Source: Betaproteobacteria bacterium (GTDB taxonomy: Bacteria; Pseudomonadota; Gammaproteobacteria; Burkholderiales; SG8-41). From it: a stretch of DNA of 63,325 nt. This document shows positions 1 to 7,979 of the stretch, in pieces. A program made the position numbers and the translations under genes. Location of the stretch: assembly GCA_016868035.1 (NCBI GenBank), contig VGID01000019.1:1-63325 (forward strand). Reading direction: 5' to 3'. Position 1 is the first letter of the stretch. Each line of letters opens with the position of its first letter. Under the pieces are notes generated by a model. The model saw nothing but the letters and a program-made list of their open reading frames with translations. It was not told where the DNA came from and ran no database searches.

Positions 1-53
1 TGCTAAGCACCATCCCCTACCAGCGACCTGACAAACCGTTTAAAGGCGAGCTA

Positions 54-124
54 TGACTGTTCTGCGAACGCTGAGACTCGGTCACGTCCACGTCAAAAAA
101 GTGTTCTGCGAACGCTGAGATTCG
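54..124 (+). mobile_element. Partial MITE-like element (right half)
   Basis: This stretch matches, by eye, the right half of the palindromic element at 16314-16529. Both share the core CGGTCACGTC followed by ACGTCAAAAAAGTGT, flanked on each side by a CGAACGCTGAGA/CGATCGCTGAGA-type motif. Here the motif occurs twice (59-72 and 104-118). The matching left half should lie before base 1 or may be missing. No open reading frame or transposase is visible. It is immediately followed by short-period repeats. Confidence 0.5.
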
Positions 125-127
125 CCC

Positions 128-170
128 GCTTACCACTTACCGTCTTGTCATCTGCGTTCATCGGCGGTTT
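128..170. repeat. Heptamer/decamer repeat, right arms; exact copy elsewhere
   Basis: Two units of a TTACCRC-type heptamer (128-143) are followed by a decamer-type arm ending in TTCATCGGCGGTTT (151-170). The 43 bases 128-170 are identical to 4581-4623. In the second copy they form the right arms of a nested palindrome. Here the left arms are not visible. The repeat lies just downstream of the minus-strand ATPase gene. Confidence 0.8.
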
Positions 171-200
171 CTCTCGTTTTTCGACCATTTGATCCCGGCT

Positions 201-1217
201 CTAAGTAGTCACGGCCTCGGCGCTGCCGACCCGTTCGGGATGGATGCAGCGCGTGACATGTTCGTGCCTGCCGGACGAGCCCACGCGCAGCGGGGGCGGG
301 ACCTCCCGCGTGCATCGCGCATCGGCGTAGCGGCAGCGCAGGGCGAAGCTGCAGCCGGGGGGCAGCGCGGCAAGATTGGGCGGAGAGCCGGGGATGGGCG
401 TGAGGCGCGTGCCCTTCGGGACCTCGTGCACCGTCGAGCCCAACAGCCCTTCGGTATACGGGTGCTTCGGGCGCTTCGCCACCTCGGCCACCGCGCCGGT
501 CTCGACGAAGCGTCCGGCATACATCACCGCGAGCCGGTGCGAGACTTCCACCGCCACGCCGAGATCGTGGGTGACGAAGATCATCGCGGTCCCGAGCTCC
601 TGCTGCAGGCGGCGCAGCAGGAGCAGCACCTGGATCTGGACCGTCGCATCGAGAGCGGTCGTCGGCTCGTCCGCGAGCAGCAGCGCCGGGCGGCACGAGA
701 GCGCGATCGCGATCATGGCGCGCTGGCGCAACCCTCCCGAGAGCTGATGCGGGTACGCGTCGAGGCGCCTCTTGGCCGACGGTATCTGCACCAGCTCGAG
801 CAGTTCGAGCGCGCGCCGCACGGCTTCGGCGCGGCCCACCGGCTCGTGGCGCAGTATCGCCTCCACGATCTGGTCTCCGATCGTGAACACCGGATCGAGC
901 GCCGTCATCGGCTCCTGGAAGATCATCGCGGCCGTCGCGCCGCGCACCTTCGAGAGCGCCTGATCGTCGAGGGCCATGATGTCGCGGCCGGCGACCTCGA
1001 CGCGCCCCGAGATCCGCGCCTTTCCACGCGGCAGCAGCCGCATGAGCGCGCGCAACGTAACGCTCTTGCCCGAGCCCGATTCGCCGAGGATGCCGAGCAC
1101 TTCTCCCTTCTCGAGGGTGAACGAGACGCCGCTCACCGCGTGCACGGTCGCTTCGCGGCTCACGAACTCGACCGACAGGTTCTCCACGGCAACCAGCGGT
1201 CTGTCGGTGCCAGCCAT
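201..1217 (-). CDS. Dipeptide/oligopeptide ABC transporter ATP-binding protein (DppD/OppD-like)
   Basis: This is the ATPase subunit of a peptide-type (PepT family) ABC importer, which couples ATP hydrolysis to uptake of peptides or related compounds at the inner membrane. The 338 residues are a normal length. Walker A GESGSGKS is at residues 45-52, the ABC signature LSGGLRQR at 159-166, Walker B LLLADEP at 179-185, and a THD switch histidine follows. The C-terminal tail with PGSPPNL and a Cys-rich FALRCRYADARC segment is the oligopeptide/dipeptide-specific C-terminal domain. It is the last visible gene of a minus-strand unit with the amidase upstream, so the amidase product or substrate may be the imported compound (inference). 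Permease and binding-protein genes are not in the window and probably lie beyond its left edge. The substrate cannot be told from the sequence. Confidence 0.9.
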   Translation of the reverse strand: MAGTDRPLVAVENLSVEFVSREATVHAVSGVSFTLEKGEVLGILGESGSGKSVTLRALMRLLPRGKARISGRVEVAGRDIMALDDQALSKVRGATAAMIFQEPMTALDPVFTIGDQIVEAILRHEPVGRAEAVRRALELLELVQIPSAKRRLDAYPHQLSGGLRQRAMIAIALSCRPALLLADEPTTALDATVQIQVLLLLRRLQQELGTAMIFVTHDLGVAVEVSHRLAVMYAGRFVETGAVAEVAKRPKHPYTEGLLGSTVHEVPKGTRLTPIPGSPPNLAALPPGCSFALRCRYADARCTREVPPPLRVGSSGRHEHVTRCIHPERVGSAEAVTT

Positions 1218-1226
1218 CGAAAAACC

Positions 1227-1330
1227 TCACCGCAAAGGCGCAGAGGCGCCAAGAAATCGCAAAGAAAGACTCGAAAGAGCCCGGAACGCCTTGCGGAATC
1301 CTTGTGCCTTCGCGTCTTTGCGGTTCAAGT
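1227..1330. repeat. Family-III inverted repeat (GCAAAGRCGC type) inside operon
   Basis: The left arm, with CACCGCAAAGGCGCAGAGGC at 1227-1246, is complementary by eye to the right arm near 1301-1326 (CCTTCGCGTCTTTGCGG). The two arms are separated by about 45 bases. The pair lies between the amidase and ATPase genes and could fold as an RNA hairpin in the transcript. The same family is seen at 41380-41475 and 55640-55850. Confidence 0.75.
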
Positions 1331-2746
1331 TCATAAGTGCGGTATGCGGGTGTGCCAGTCGGTGTGCCTCTGGTAGGCGTCCGCGGCGCGGAACAGCAGC
1401 GCTTCGGAGAACGGCCTGCCCATCAGCTGGAACGCGACCGGCAGCCCCTTGCCGGAGAGCCCGGCGGGAACCGACAGCGCCGGCAGGCCGAGGTAGTTCG
1501 TCGGGCGCGTGTTGCGCGTGATGCGGCCCACGATCTCGGCCACCGCGCCCGAGCCCTTCGGCTCGGTCTCGGCGATCGTTGGCGCGGGCATCGTCATGAC
1601 CGGCGTGTGCAGCAAGTCCACCTTGTCGTACACGCCGGAGATGAACTCGGCGAGATAGTGGGCGCGCAGGTTCAGCGCCTCCAGATAGGTCGTCGCGGGC
1701 ACGTGGTACCCGGGCTCGATGCGGGAGCGCACGTAGAGCGAATAGTCCTGGGGCCGCTCGCGCATCCACTTGCGGTGGATGACCGAGGCTTCCGAAATCG
1801 AGACGATGTTGGACAGGAGAAACATGCGCGCCGGGTCGGGAACGGGCAGCTCGATCACGCGCGCGCCGAGCGACCTGAACACGGCGTGGCTCTGCTTCAT
1901 GGCCTGCGCGACGTCGGGCGTGAGTCCCTCGTAGTAATGGTTTGCCGGCAGGCCGATCTTCAGTCCCTTGAGCTTGCCGGTGAGCCCGCGCTCGTAGTCG
2001 GGCACCGCAAACGTCGCGCACGAGGGGTCCCGCGGGTCGGCGCCGGCGATCACGCGCGTGATCCTCGCGCAGTCGCGCACCGTGCGCGTCAATGGTCCGA
2101 CCGTGTCCTGCGACCACGAGCGCAGCAGCAATCCGTAACGGCTCACCAGCCCGTGCGTGGATTTCAGCCCCACCACGCCGCAAGCGGCGGCGGGCAGGCG
2201 CACCGAGCCCCCGGTGTCGGAACCGAGCGAGCCGTAGCACGCGCGCGCGGCGACCACGGCGCCCGATCCGCTCGAGGAGCCGCCGGTTATGTGATCGGGG
2301 TTCCACGGGTTGCGGCAGTGCCCCCAGTGGTCGTTGTGCCCGGTGGGATTGGCGGCAAACTCCGACATGTTGAGGTTGCCGAGCCAGATGGCGCCCGCGG
2401 CCTCGAGCCGTTCCACCACGGTCGCGGTGACCTTGGGCCGGTAGTCGCGCAGGATCTTGCTGCCGCAAGTCGAGACCTTGCCGGCGCGGTAGTACATGTC
2501 CTTGTGCGCCAATGGCACGCCGTGCAGCGGGCCCGTCTTCGCGCCGCGCTTGCGCACGGCCTGGTCCGCCTTGCGTGCCGCCTTGAGCGCCTGCTCGGCC
2601 TCGAGCGCGATGAAGCAGTTGATCTTCGGCTGCACGCGCTGCGCCTGCTCGATGCAGGCCTGCGTGACCTCGACCGAGGACACTTTCTTGCGGCGGATCG
2701 CCTCGGCGACTTCGGTGAGGGAAAGCTGGTGCAGGGCGCGGCTCAT
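1331..2746 (-). CDS. Amidase-signature family amidohydrolase (GatA/AtzE-like)
   Basis: This is an amide-bond hydrolase of the amidase signature (AS) family, 471 residues, cytoplasmic (no signal peptide). The Ser-cisSer-Lys triad is visible: Lys82 in PLAHKDM, the Gly/Ser-rich loop GGSSSGSG at 155-162, and the nucleophile Ser181 in DTGGS. Family members include GatA, AtzE and many catabolic amidases, and the substrate is not determined by the motifs. Its ATG overlaps the stop of the small upstream gene by four bases (ATGA), indicating translational coupling. Because AtzE and GatA both need a small helical partner (AtzG or GatC), the upstream 71-residue protein is probably its structural subunit (inference). 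A peptide-type ABC ATPase follows downstream. Confidence 0.9.
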   Translation of the reverse strand: MSRALHQLSLTEVAEAIRRKKVSSVEVTQACIEQAQRVQPKINCFIALEAEQALKAARKADQAVRKRGAKTGPLHGVPLAHKDMYYRAGKVSTCGSKILRDYRPKVTATVVERLEAAGAIWLGNLNMSEFAANPTGHNDHWGHCRNPWNPDHITGGSSSGSGAVVAARACYGSLGSDTGGSVRLPAAACGVVGLKSTHGLVSRYGLLLRSWSQDTVGPLTRTVRDCARITRVIAGADPRDPSCATFAVPDYERGLTGKLKGLKIGLPANHYYEGLTPDVAQAMKQSHAVFRSLGARVIELPVPDPARMFLLSNIVSISEASVIHRKWMRERPQDYSLYVRSRIEPGYHVPATTYLEALNLRAHYLAEFISGVYDKVDLLHTPVMTMPAPTIAETEPKGSGAVAEIVGRITRNTRPTNYLGLPALSVPAGLSGKGLPVAFQLMGRPFSEALLFRAADAYQRHTDWHTRIPHL

Positions 2747-2958
2747 TTCTTCCCCGCTTCCCGCGTATCGGCCAGCAGCGCGGCAAAGCGGGCCGGCTCG
2801 TCGTTGAAATCGAGCCGCTCGTCGGCGGCGTCGATGACCGCGTTGTTCATGCGTTCCACGTCGGCCGCCAGCTCCCGCGCGCGCGACTCCTCGATCGCCA
2901 GGCGGCGCAACTGCGCGCCCTGGCCGCGGATCAGCTCCGCAGTGACCTTCTCGTTCAT
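2743..2958 (-). CDS. Small GatC/AtzG-like partner of the amidase
   Basis: This 71-residue, acidic, wholly helical-looking protein has no hydrophobic segment. It begins at an ATG at 2956-2958 preceded by a GGGAG ribosome site, and it ends inside the start of the amidase gene (4-bp overlap). The pattern, an N-terminal helix rich in L/A/E/R followed by a D-x-x-PARFAALLA segment, recalls GatC and AtzG (DUF4089), short subunits that wrap around GatA/AtzE-type amidases. That assignment rests on size, position and pattern rather than a detailed match. If correct, the two proteins form an obligate complex. The larger reading frame extending upstream to 3567 is not supported, because it runs through non-coding repeat-poor DNA. 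Confidence 0.65.
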   Translation of the reverse strand: MNEKVTAELIRGQGAQLRRLAIEESRARELAADVERMNNAVIDAADERLDFNDEPARFAALLADTREAGKK

Positions 2959-3340
2959 AGTGATGTGCTCCCGGGACAGCGGCAAAGGGTAGTCACGGCT
3001 TTTCCTCCTCGCAGGTTGTGTAGTGCTTTTGACGGACAGTGCTATGGTAACCGTCGTTGCGGCGGCCGAGAAGTCCCGGCGCCGCACGCGGCGCGTGCTA
3101 GAATCGCCGGGCTCGGCCGCAGGCGGGGTTTCTTCGTGGCGCGACCGCGGTTTCTCCCGTTTTCGTTCGTTGCGGTGCTTTCGTCGATGCCAGCTTGCGA
3201 AGACCTTGTTCACCTCGATGCTGCGGAACAGGGGCGCCTCGTCGCGCAGTGCAAGCCTTCGCCGGTTGAGCCGATGCACGCACGGCAGGCCGGGAGCGCG
3301 CCTCGTACGGGGCGGATATTTATCGTAGGGGTGTGACGCG
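2959..3340. other. 382-bp divergent intergenic region
   Basis: This gap separates the divergent amide operon and the dehydrogenase gene. It holds a GC-rich dyad near 3079-3096 and an extended -10-like TGCTAGAAT at about 3096-3104 pointing right. A reading frame of 66 codons from a GTG at 3136 to 3336 has no recognisable features, and no strong ribosome site precedes it. I see no repeat array, RNA gene or confident coding region here. Confidence 0.5.
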
Positions 3341-4423
3341 ATGGGCCGCGCATTGAAGATCGGCATCCTCGACGGAGACGATATCGGGCTCGAGGTCGTG
3401 CCCGAGGCGGTCAAGGCGATGCGCGCCGCCGCGCAGAAGGCGGGGCTTCCCATCGAGTGGTTTCCGATGCCCATCGGCAGAAAGGCGCTCGATGCGCTGG
3501 GGCACACGCTGCCGCCGGGCACGCTCGAGAAGCTCGACACGCTCGACGGTTGGGTGCTCGGCCCCATCGGGCACCAGGCCTATCCGAAGGACAACCCGAA
3601 CGCCATCAATCCCCACCCGATCCTGCGCAAGCACTACGATCTGTTCGCGAACATCCGGCCGGCGAAATCGTTTCCCGGGCTGCCCGCGCTCTACAAGGAT
3701 GTGGACCTCGTGATCGTGCGCGAGAACAACGAGGGCTTTCCCCCGGACCGCAACGTCTACGCGGGCAGCGGCGAGTTCCGGCCCACGCCGGACATGACGA
3801 TCTCGGTGCGCGTCATCACGCGCCAGGGCTCCGCCAAGGTCGCGCGCGCGGCGTTCGAGCTCGCGCGCACGCGCCCGCGCCGCAAGGTGACGGCCGTGCA
3901 CAAGAACACGGTGTTCAAGCTGGGCTGCGGAATGTTCGCCGAGGAATGCCGCAGGATCGGGCAGGAGTTTCCCGACGTGGCGCTCGACGAGGTGATGGTG
4001 GATACGTTCGCGATGCGCCTCGTGATGAAGCCCCAGCAGTTCGACGTCATCGTCACCACCAACACGTTCGGCGACATCCTCTCGGACGCCGCGGCCGGGC
4101 TGGTCGGCGGGCTCGGGCTTGCCCCCGCGCTTTCCGCGGGGCCCAAGCGCGCAATGGCGCAGGCCACGCACGGGTCGGCGCCCGACATCGCGGGCAAGAA
4201 CATCGCCAATCCGTACGCGATGATCGTCTCGGGGCAGATGCTGCTCGCCTGGCTCGGGCACAAGCACGGCGAGCCGCGCGCGGTGCGCGCGGCCGACCGG
4301 ATGGAAGCAGCGGTGGAAAGCATCATCCGTTCCGGAAAGACGCTTACGCCGGACTTGGGCGGGAAGGCGAGCACGAAGGAGATGGGCGACGCCATCGCCG
4401 CCGCTATTTCGGATGGAGCGTGA
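3341..4423 (+). CDS. Isocitrate/isopropylmalate dehydrogenase family protein
   Basis: This 360-residue NAD(P)-dependent beta-decarboxylating dehydrogenase is related to LeuB, homoisocitrate dehydrogenase and tartrate/malate dehydrogenase (TtuC). Family signatures seen: LDGDDIG near residue 10, the substrate-binding RENNEG around 128, NTFGDILSDAAAGLVGGLG around 236-254, and GSAPDIAGKNIANP around 280. Canonical LeuB enzymes carry GDGIG where this one has GDDIG, and it lies alone rather than next to leuC/leuD. A catabolic hydroxy-acid substrate is therefore as likely as isopropylmalate (inference). The start ATG follows a GGGGTG-like ribosome site. A large nested repeat follows the gene. Confidence 0.85.
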   Translation: MGRALKIGILDGDDIGLEVVPEAVKAMRAAAQKAGLPIEWFPMPIGRKALDALGHTLPPGTLEKLDTLDGWVLGPIGHQAYPKDNPNAINPHPILRKHYDLFANIRPAKSFPGLPALYKDVDLVIVRENNEGFPPDRNVYAGSGEFRPTPDMTISVRVITRQGSAKVARAAFELARTRPRRKVTAVHKNTVFKLGCGMFAEECRRIGQEFPDVALDEVMVDTFAMRLVMKPQQFDVIVTTNTFGDILSDAAAGLVGGLGLAPALSAGPKRAMAQATHGSAPDIAGKNIANPYAMIVSGQMLLAWLGHKHGEPRAVRAADRMEAAVESIIRSGKTLTPDLGGKASTKEMGDAIAAAISDGA

Positions 4424-4467
4424 CTGGTGACTGGTGGTTGGAAGCCTGCCCAAGAACGAAGGAAGAT

Positions 4468-4623
4468 TAACCGCAGATAAACGCCGATACACGCCGAGCA
4501 AATCCAGGTGAGCCGTGACCGGTAAGCAGTGAGCGGGAAAGGCCTGAAGACAAGATTTCCGTCTCTGCTTACCCCTTACCGCTTACCACTTACCGTCTTG
4601 TCATCTGCGTTCATCGGCGGTTT
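4468..4623. repeat. Nested palindrome of decamer (outer) and heptamer (inner) arrays
   Basis: The outer left arm (4469-4500, AACCGCAGATAAACGCCG...) pairs with the outer right arm (4603-4623, TCTGCGTTCATCGGCGGTT). The inner left arm (4507-4540, heptamers GGTGAGC/GGTAAGC type) pairs with the inner right arm (4566-4595, CTTACCG type). The loop is about 25 bases. The whole block occupies most of the gap between two plus-strand genes and could fold into a long imperfect hairpin. A second block with the same architecture is at 23280-23445. Confidence 0.85.
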
Positions 4624-4649
4624 GAGTCACTTTCTCACGAGGAACAAAG

Positions 4650-5354
4650 GTGGCGGTAGTACGGGTACTGAGCGCGGGCGCGGCGCAGGCGGTGGTGGAG
4701 AAAATCGCCGATGCGTTCCGGCGCGAGACCGGAAACGAGGTACGAGCGGACTTCGGGGCGGTGGGCGCGATGCGGGCGCGCGTGACGGGCGGCGAAGCGG
4801 TAGACGTGATCGTGCTCACCCGGGCGCTGATCGAGGAGCTGGCCTCGGGCGGGTACGTCACGCCCGGCACCGGAGCGGACCTCGGCACGGTCGGCACGGG
4901 GGTCGCGGTGCGCAAGGGCGGCGCGCTACCCGACGTCGCGAGCGCACAAGCACTGCGCGCGAGCTTGCTGGCGGCGGGCACGGTCGTCTGCCCCGATCCT
5001 GCCATTGCGACCGCCGGGAAGGTCGTGATGCGCATGCTCGAGCGACTGGACATCGCGGTGCAGGTGAAACCCAGGATGCAGTACTTTCCGAACGGCTACG
5101 CCGCCATGAAATGGCTTGCCGCGAGCGCAGAGCCGCGTGCGATAGGGATTACTCAGATCACGGAAATTCTGGCCAATAATGGTGTGAGCCATGTCGGCCC
5201 GCTGCCCGCGGAGTTGCAGATGAAGACGGTGTATACGGCCGGGCTGGCCGCGCAGGCGCCCGCCCCGGAAGCCGCGCGGGAGTTCATCTCCCGACTCGTC
5301 GCGCCGGCGGCGCGGCCCATGCTCGCCGAAGCTGGCTACAAGTTCGAGGACTGA
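4650..5354 (+). CDS. ModA-like substrate-binding protein without signal peptide
   Basis: This 234-residue protein has the fold pattern of the molybdate-type extracellular binding proteins (PBP type II): VRVLSAGAAQAVVEKIADAF at the N-terminus, then FGAVGAMRARV and VDVIVLTRALIEEL. Unlike true ModA it starts directly at the first strand, with no leader sequence. It is therefore expected to be cytoplasmic or mis-started, though no in-frame upstream signal-like segment is visible because the upstream DNA is repeat array. The chosen start is GTG at 4650, preceded by ACGAGGA. No modB/modC permease genes are nearby, so a transport role is doubtful. A sensory or ligand-buffering role is possible (inference). 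Confidence 0.75.
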   Translation: MAVVRVLSAGAAQAVVEKIADAFRRETGNEVRADFGAVGAMRARVTGGEAVDVIVLTRALIEELASGGYVTPGTGADLGTVGTGVAVRKGGALPDVASAQALRASLLAAGTVVCPDPAIATAGKVVMRMLERLDIAVQVKPRMQYFPNGYAAMKWLAASAEPRAIGITQITEILANNGVSHVGPLPAELQMKTVYTAGLAAQAPAPEAAREFISRLVAPAARPMLAEAGYKFED

Positions 5355-5409
5355 TCCGCGGCGGCTTCTTTCGAGTCACGATTTACCATTCACGATTCAG
5401 GGAATTCAT
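5355..5409. repeat. Short heptamer array
   Basis: Four degenerate units of the type TCACGAT/TTACCAT occupy 5376-5402, directly before the next gene. No complementary arm is visible. Confidence 0.6.
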
Positions 5410-5805
5410 ATGAACCGCATCGTGCATCTCGCGCTGAAGGTCGAGAACCTGGAAGAGACGACCGAGTTCTACCAGAAGGTGTTCGGGTTTCGCGAAGTCG
5501 AGACGCGAAAGACGCGCGACCATCTTTCTCGCCATCTCACGGACGGGGATATCGACTTCACGCTGATCCGATACGACGAGGGCGCGGACTCCAAGGAGTC
5601 GAAGGCCTCGGGAGAGGGTCCCTGCATCCATCATTTCGCGATCGAGGTCGACGATGTGGAGAAGTACGCGGCCCGGCTGCGGAAATACGCCTGCGAGATC
5701 ATCAGCGACCCGGGAGTGATTCCCGTCAAGTTCCGCGCCCCCGGCGGCATCGTCGCCGAGCTCGTTCCGGTGGGGCGATACAAGAAGGCCGGTCCCGCGC
5801 GCTAG
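5410..5805 (+). CDS. VOC-family (glyoxalase/bleomycin resistance fold) protein
   Basis: This 131-residue single-module vicinal-oxygen-chelate protein has two beta-alpha-beta-beta-beta repeats: HLALKVENLEETTEFYQKVF at residues 6-25, and HHFAIEVDDVEKYAARL at about 73-90. Candidate metal ligands are His6, His74 and Glu119 (in GGIVAELVPV). This resembles glyoxalase I or small-molecule lyases/dioxygenases, but the substrate cannot be read from the motifs. It lies just upstream of the tctBAC operon on the same strand, so it may act on a related metabolite (inference). Confidence 0.8.
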   Translation: MNRIVHLALKVENLEETTEFYQKVFGFREVETRKTRDHLSRHLTDGDIDFTLIRYDEGADSKESKASGEGPCIHHFAIEVDDVEKYAARLRKYACEIISDPGVIPVKFRAPGGIVAELVPVGRYKKAGPAR

Positions 5806-5904
5806 GCGCCCGTCGCGGGGCTGGATTGCCCCGCCGCATCTGCTACACTCTTTTGCCCGCCGGCAACGGCGCGCCCAGATATCACTACGCGCGAGGAGGG
5901 GAAA

Positions 5905-6357
5905 ATCAGAACCGGCGACATCGTGTCCGGCGCCATCCTGGCCGGGCTCGGCATCTACATCGTCACCGAGGCGCGGGGCTGGGAATATCTCGGGCCCGAC
6001 GGCCCGGGGCCGGGCTTCTTCCCGCTGTGGTACGGAATAACGATCATCGTTCTCTCGCTGGTGCTGGTGGGCAGAAACGTGATGGCGCGAGCGAGCGAGC
6101 CGGCAGCGGCGACGAACTGGCGGGAGGTTGGCCGGGCGCTCGCGGCATGGGCGGGTTTGGCGGCATGCGTGGGCCTGTTGAAGGTTTTGGGTTTTCTGCT
6201 CGCGTTCGCGCTGTTCAGCTTTTTCCTGGTGGCCGTGATGTACCGGCGCCCGCTCGCGCCCTCGGCTGCGATCGCGCTCGGCATGGCGCTCGGCTTCTAT
6301 CTCGTGTTTCCGGTAGCGTTGAACGTGCCGCTGCCCACCGGCCGGCTCGGCTTCTAG
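5905..6357 (+). CDS. tctB: Tripartite tricarboxylate transporter small membrane subunit TctB
   Basis: This is the small membrane protein of the tripartite tricarboxylate transporter, about 145-150 residues with four predicted transmembrane segments and the family-typical G-x-G-P-G-F-F-P motif (GPGPGFFPLWYG). The start is uncertain. The first conventional in-frame start is GTG at 5923, which would leave the strong ribosome site GAGGAGGGG (5893-5901) more than 20 bases away. Reading from an ATC codon at 5905 gives the common TctB beginning I-R-T-G-D-I-V-S-G with the ribosome site at ideal spacing, so I give 5905. Either an ATC start is used or an ATG has mutated. TctA follows after a short heptamer array. 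Confidence 0.8.
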   Translation: MRTGDIVSGAILAGLGIYIVTEARGWEYLGPDGPGPGFFPLWYGITIIVLSLVLVGRNVMARASEPAAATNWREVGRALAAWAGLAACVGLLKVLGFLLAFALFSFFLVAVMYRRPLAPSAAIALGMALGFYLVFPVALNVPLPTGRLGF

Positions 6358-6371
6358 GAAGGATGAAGGCA

Positions 6372-6425
6372 AAAACGATAAACGCCGGTCAGTCGTCAGT
6401 TGTCAGTCGTCCGTCGTCACGCTGC
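6372..6425. repeat. Heptamer array inside the tct operon
   Basis: Degenerate units of the type GTCAGTC/GTCGTCA occupy 6388-6422 between the tctB stop and the tctA ribosome site. A decamer-like GATAAACGCC precedes them at 6378-6387. It shows that the repeats can sit inside a co-transcribed operon. Confidence 0.7.
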
Positions 6426-6437
6426 TGAGGCGGACTG

Positions 6438-7949
6438 ATGGACGTCATCGGCCACCTCTACCAGGGATTCGCGGTCGCGCTCGAGCCGGCGAATCTGTTC
6501 TGGTGCTTCGTGGGCGTGTTCCTGGGGACCATCATCGGCGTGCTGCCGGGGCTGGGCCCGGCGGCGACGATCGCGATGCTGCTTCCGCTCACGTTTCAGA
6601 TGAATACCACGAGCGCGATCATCATGCTCGCGGGTATCTACTACGGGTCGAAGTACGGCGGCTCCACCACTTCGATCCTGCTCAACGTGCCGGGCGAATC
6701 CGCGTCGGTGGTCACGTGTTTCGACGGCTACCAGATGGCCAAACAGGGGCGGGCGGGGCCGGCGCTCGGCATCGCGGCGATCGCATCGTTCGTCGCGGGC
6801 ACCGTCGGCGTGGTTGCGCTGATGCTGGTCGCGCCGCCGGTCGCCAGGCTCGCCCTCTCGTTCAGCTCCCCCGAGTATTTCGCCCTGATGTGCCTCGGGC
6901 TCGCCATGGTCGTGCTGCTCGCCGGCGCTTCGCTCCTCAAGGCGCTGCTCGCGATGCTGGTGGGGCTGTGGATCGCGGGCATGGGCACCGATCTCTTCAC
7001 CTCGACCTCGCGCTTCACCTTCGGCCACGCGGAGCTCCTCGACGGGATCGACTTCGTGGTGGTGGCGATCGGCGTTTTCGCCCTGGGCGAGGTTCTCGCG
7101 AACATGGAAATGCGCGGGGGCGCGCGGATGCTGCCCGTTCCCAAGGGATTGCGCAATCTGCTGCCCACGTGGCAGGACCTCAAGGACTGCCGCTTTGCTT
7201 TCCTGAACGGCTCGGTGATCGGGTTCCTGATCGGCGTGCTGCCGGGCGCGGGCTCGACCATCGCCTCGTTTATCTCCTACGGCGTGGAGAAAGCGGTCTC
7301 GAAGCGCCCCGAGAAGTTCGGCACCGGCGTGCCCGAAGGGGTCGCCGCGCCGGAGGGGGCCAACAATTCCGAGACCGGCGGCGCGCTGGTGCCCATGCTC
7401 ACGTTGGGCATACCGGGCTCCGGGACGACCGCCATCCTGCTCGCCGCGCTGATCCTGTGGGGGCTCAAGCCCGGGCCGCTGATGATCCAGGACAACCCGA
7501 GCCTGTTCTGGGGCCTCGTCGCGAGCATGTACATCGGCAACGTGATGCTGCTGGTGCTGAACCTGCCGCTGATCCCGCTGTTCGCGCAGATCCTGCGGCT
7601 GCCGGCGTACGCGCTCTACCCCGTGATTTTCGGGATTTCCCTCGTCGGCGTGTACAGTGTCTCCGGCAGCCTGTTCGACGTGTGGATGCTCGCGGCGTTC
7701 GGGCTTCTCGGCTACGCGATGCGCAGGCTCGACTACCCGGCCGCGCCGCTCATCCTCGGGCTGGTGCTGGGGGATGCCATGGAGCGGGCGCTGCGCCAGT
7801 CGCTCATGATGTCGCAGGGGGAGCTCTCGATCCTGGTCGCCCGGCCGGTATCTGCGACAATGCTCTTTCTGGCGGTGCTGCTTCTCGCAACGCCGCTGTT
7901 CAAGAAGGCCAACGCCTTGCGCGTGAAGGCCATCGAGCAGGCTGATTGA
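6438..7949 (+). CDS. tctA: Tripartite tricarboxylate transporter permease TctA
   Basis: This is the large permease subunit of a TctABC secondary carrier that imports tricarboxylates or other carboxylates with a periplasmic binding protein. It has 503 residues and about 11-12 predicted membrane segments. The two family motifs are visible: GVLPGLGPAATIAMLLP near residue 40 and GVLPGAGSTIASFISYG near 263, with YYGSKYGGSTTSILLN between. The ATG is preceded by GAGGCGG. It lies between tctB and tctC, and its TGA is 30 bases before the tctC start. The ligand is likely a di- or tricarboxylate, consistent with the MmgE/PrpD-type gene immediately downstream (inference). Confidence 0.95.
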   Translation: MDVIGHLYQGFAVALEPANLFWCFVGVFLGTIIGVLPGLGPAATIAMLLPLTFQMNTTSAIIMLAGIYYGSKYGGSTTSILLNVPGESASVVTCFDGYQMAKQGRAGPALGIAAIASFVAGTVGVVALMLVAPPVARLALSFSSPEYFALMCLGLAMVVLLAGASLLKALLAMLVGLWIAGMGTDLFTSTSRFTFGHAELLDGIDFVVVAIGVFALGEVLANMEMRGGARMLPVPKGLRNLLPTWQDLKDCRFAFLNGSVIGFLIGVLPGAGSTIASFISYGVEKAVSKRPEKFGTGVPEGVAAPEGANNSETGGALVPMLTLGIPGSGTTAILLAALILWGLKPGPLMIQDNPSLFWGLVASMYIGNVMLLVLNLPLIPLFAQILRLPAYALYPVIFGISLVGVYSVSGSLFDVWMLAAFGLLGYAMRRLDYPAAPLILGLVLGDAMERALRQSLMMSQGELSILVARPVSATMLFLAVLLLATPLFKKANALRVKAIEQAD

Positions 7950-7979
7950 ATGGGGCCAACGAACGAAGGAGGACTACAC

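Noticed and set aside
3136..3336. Small 66-codon frame with a GTG start before the dehydrogenase gene
   Set aside because: No ribosome site, no signal or domain, and the other frames are equally open. Treated as non-coding.
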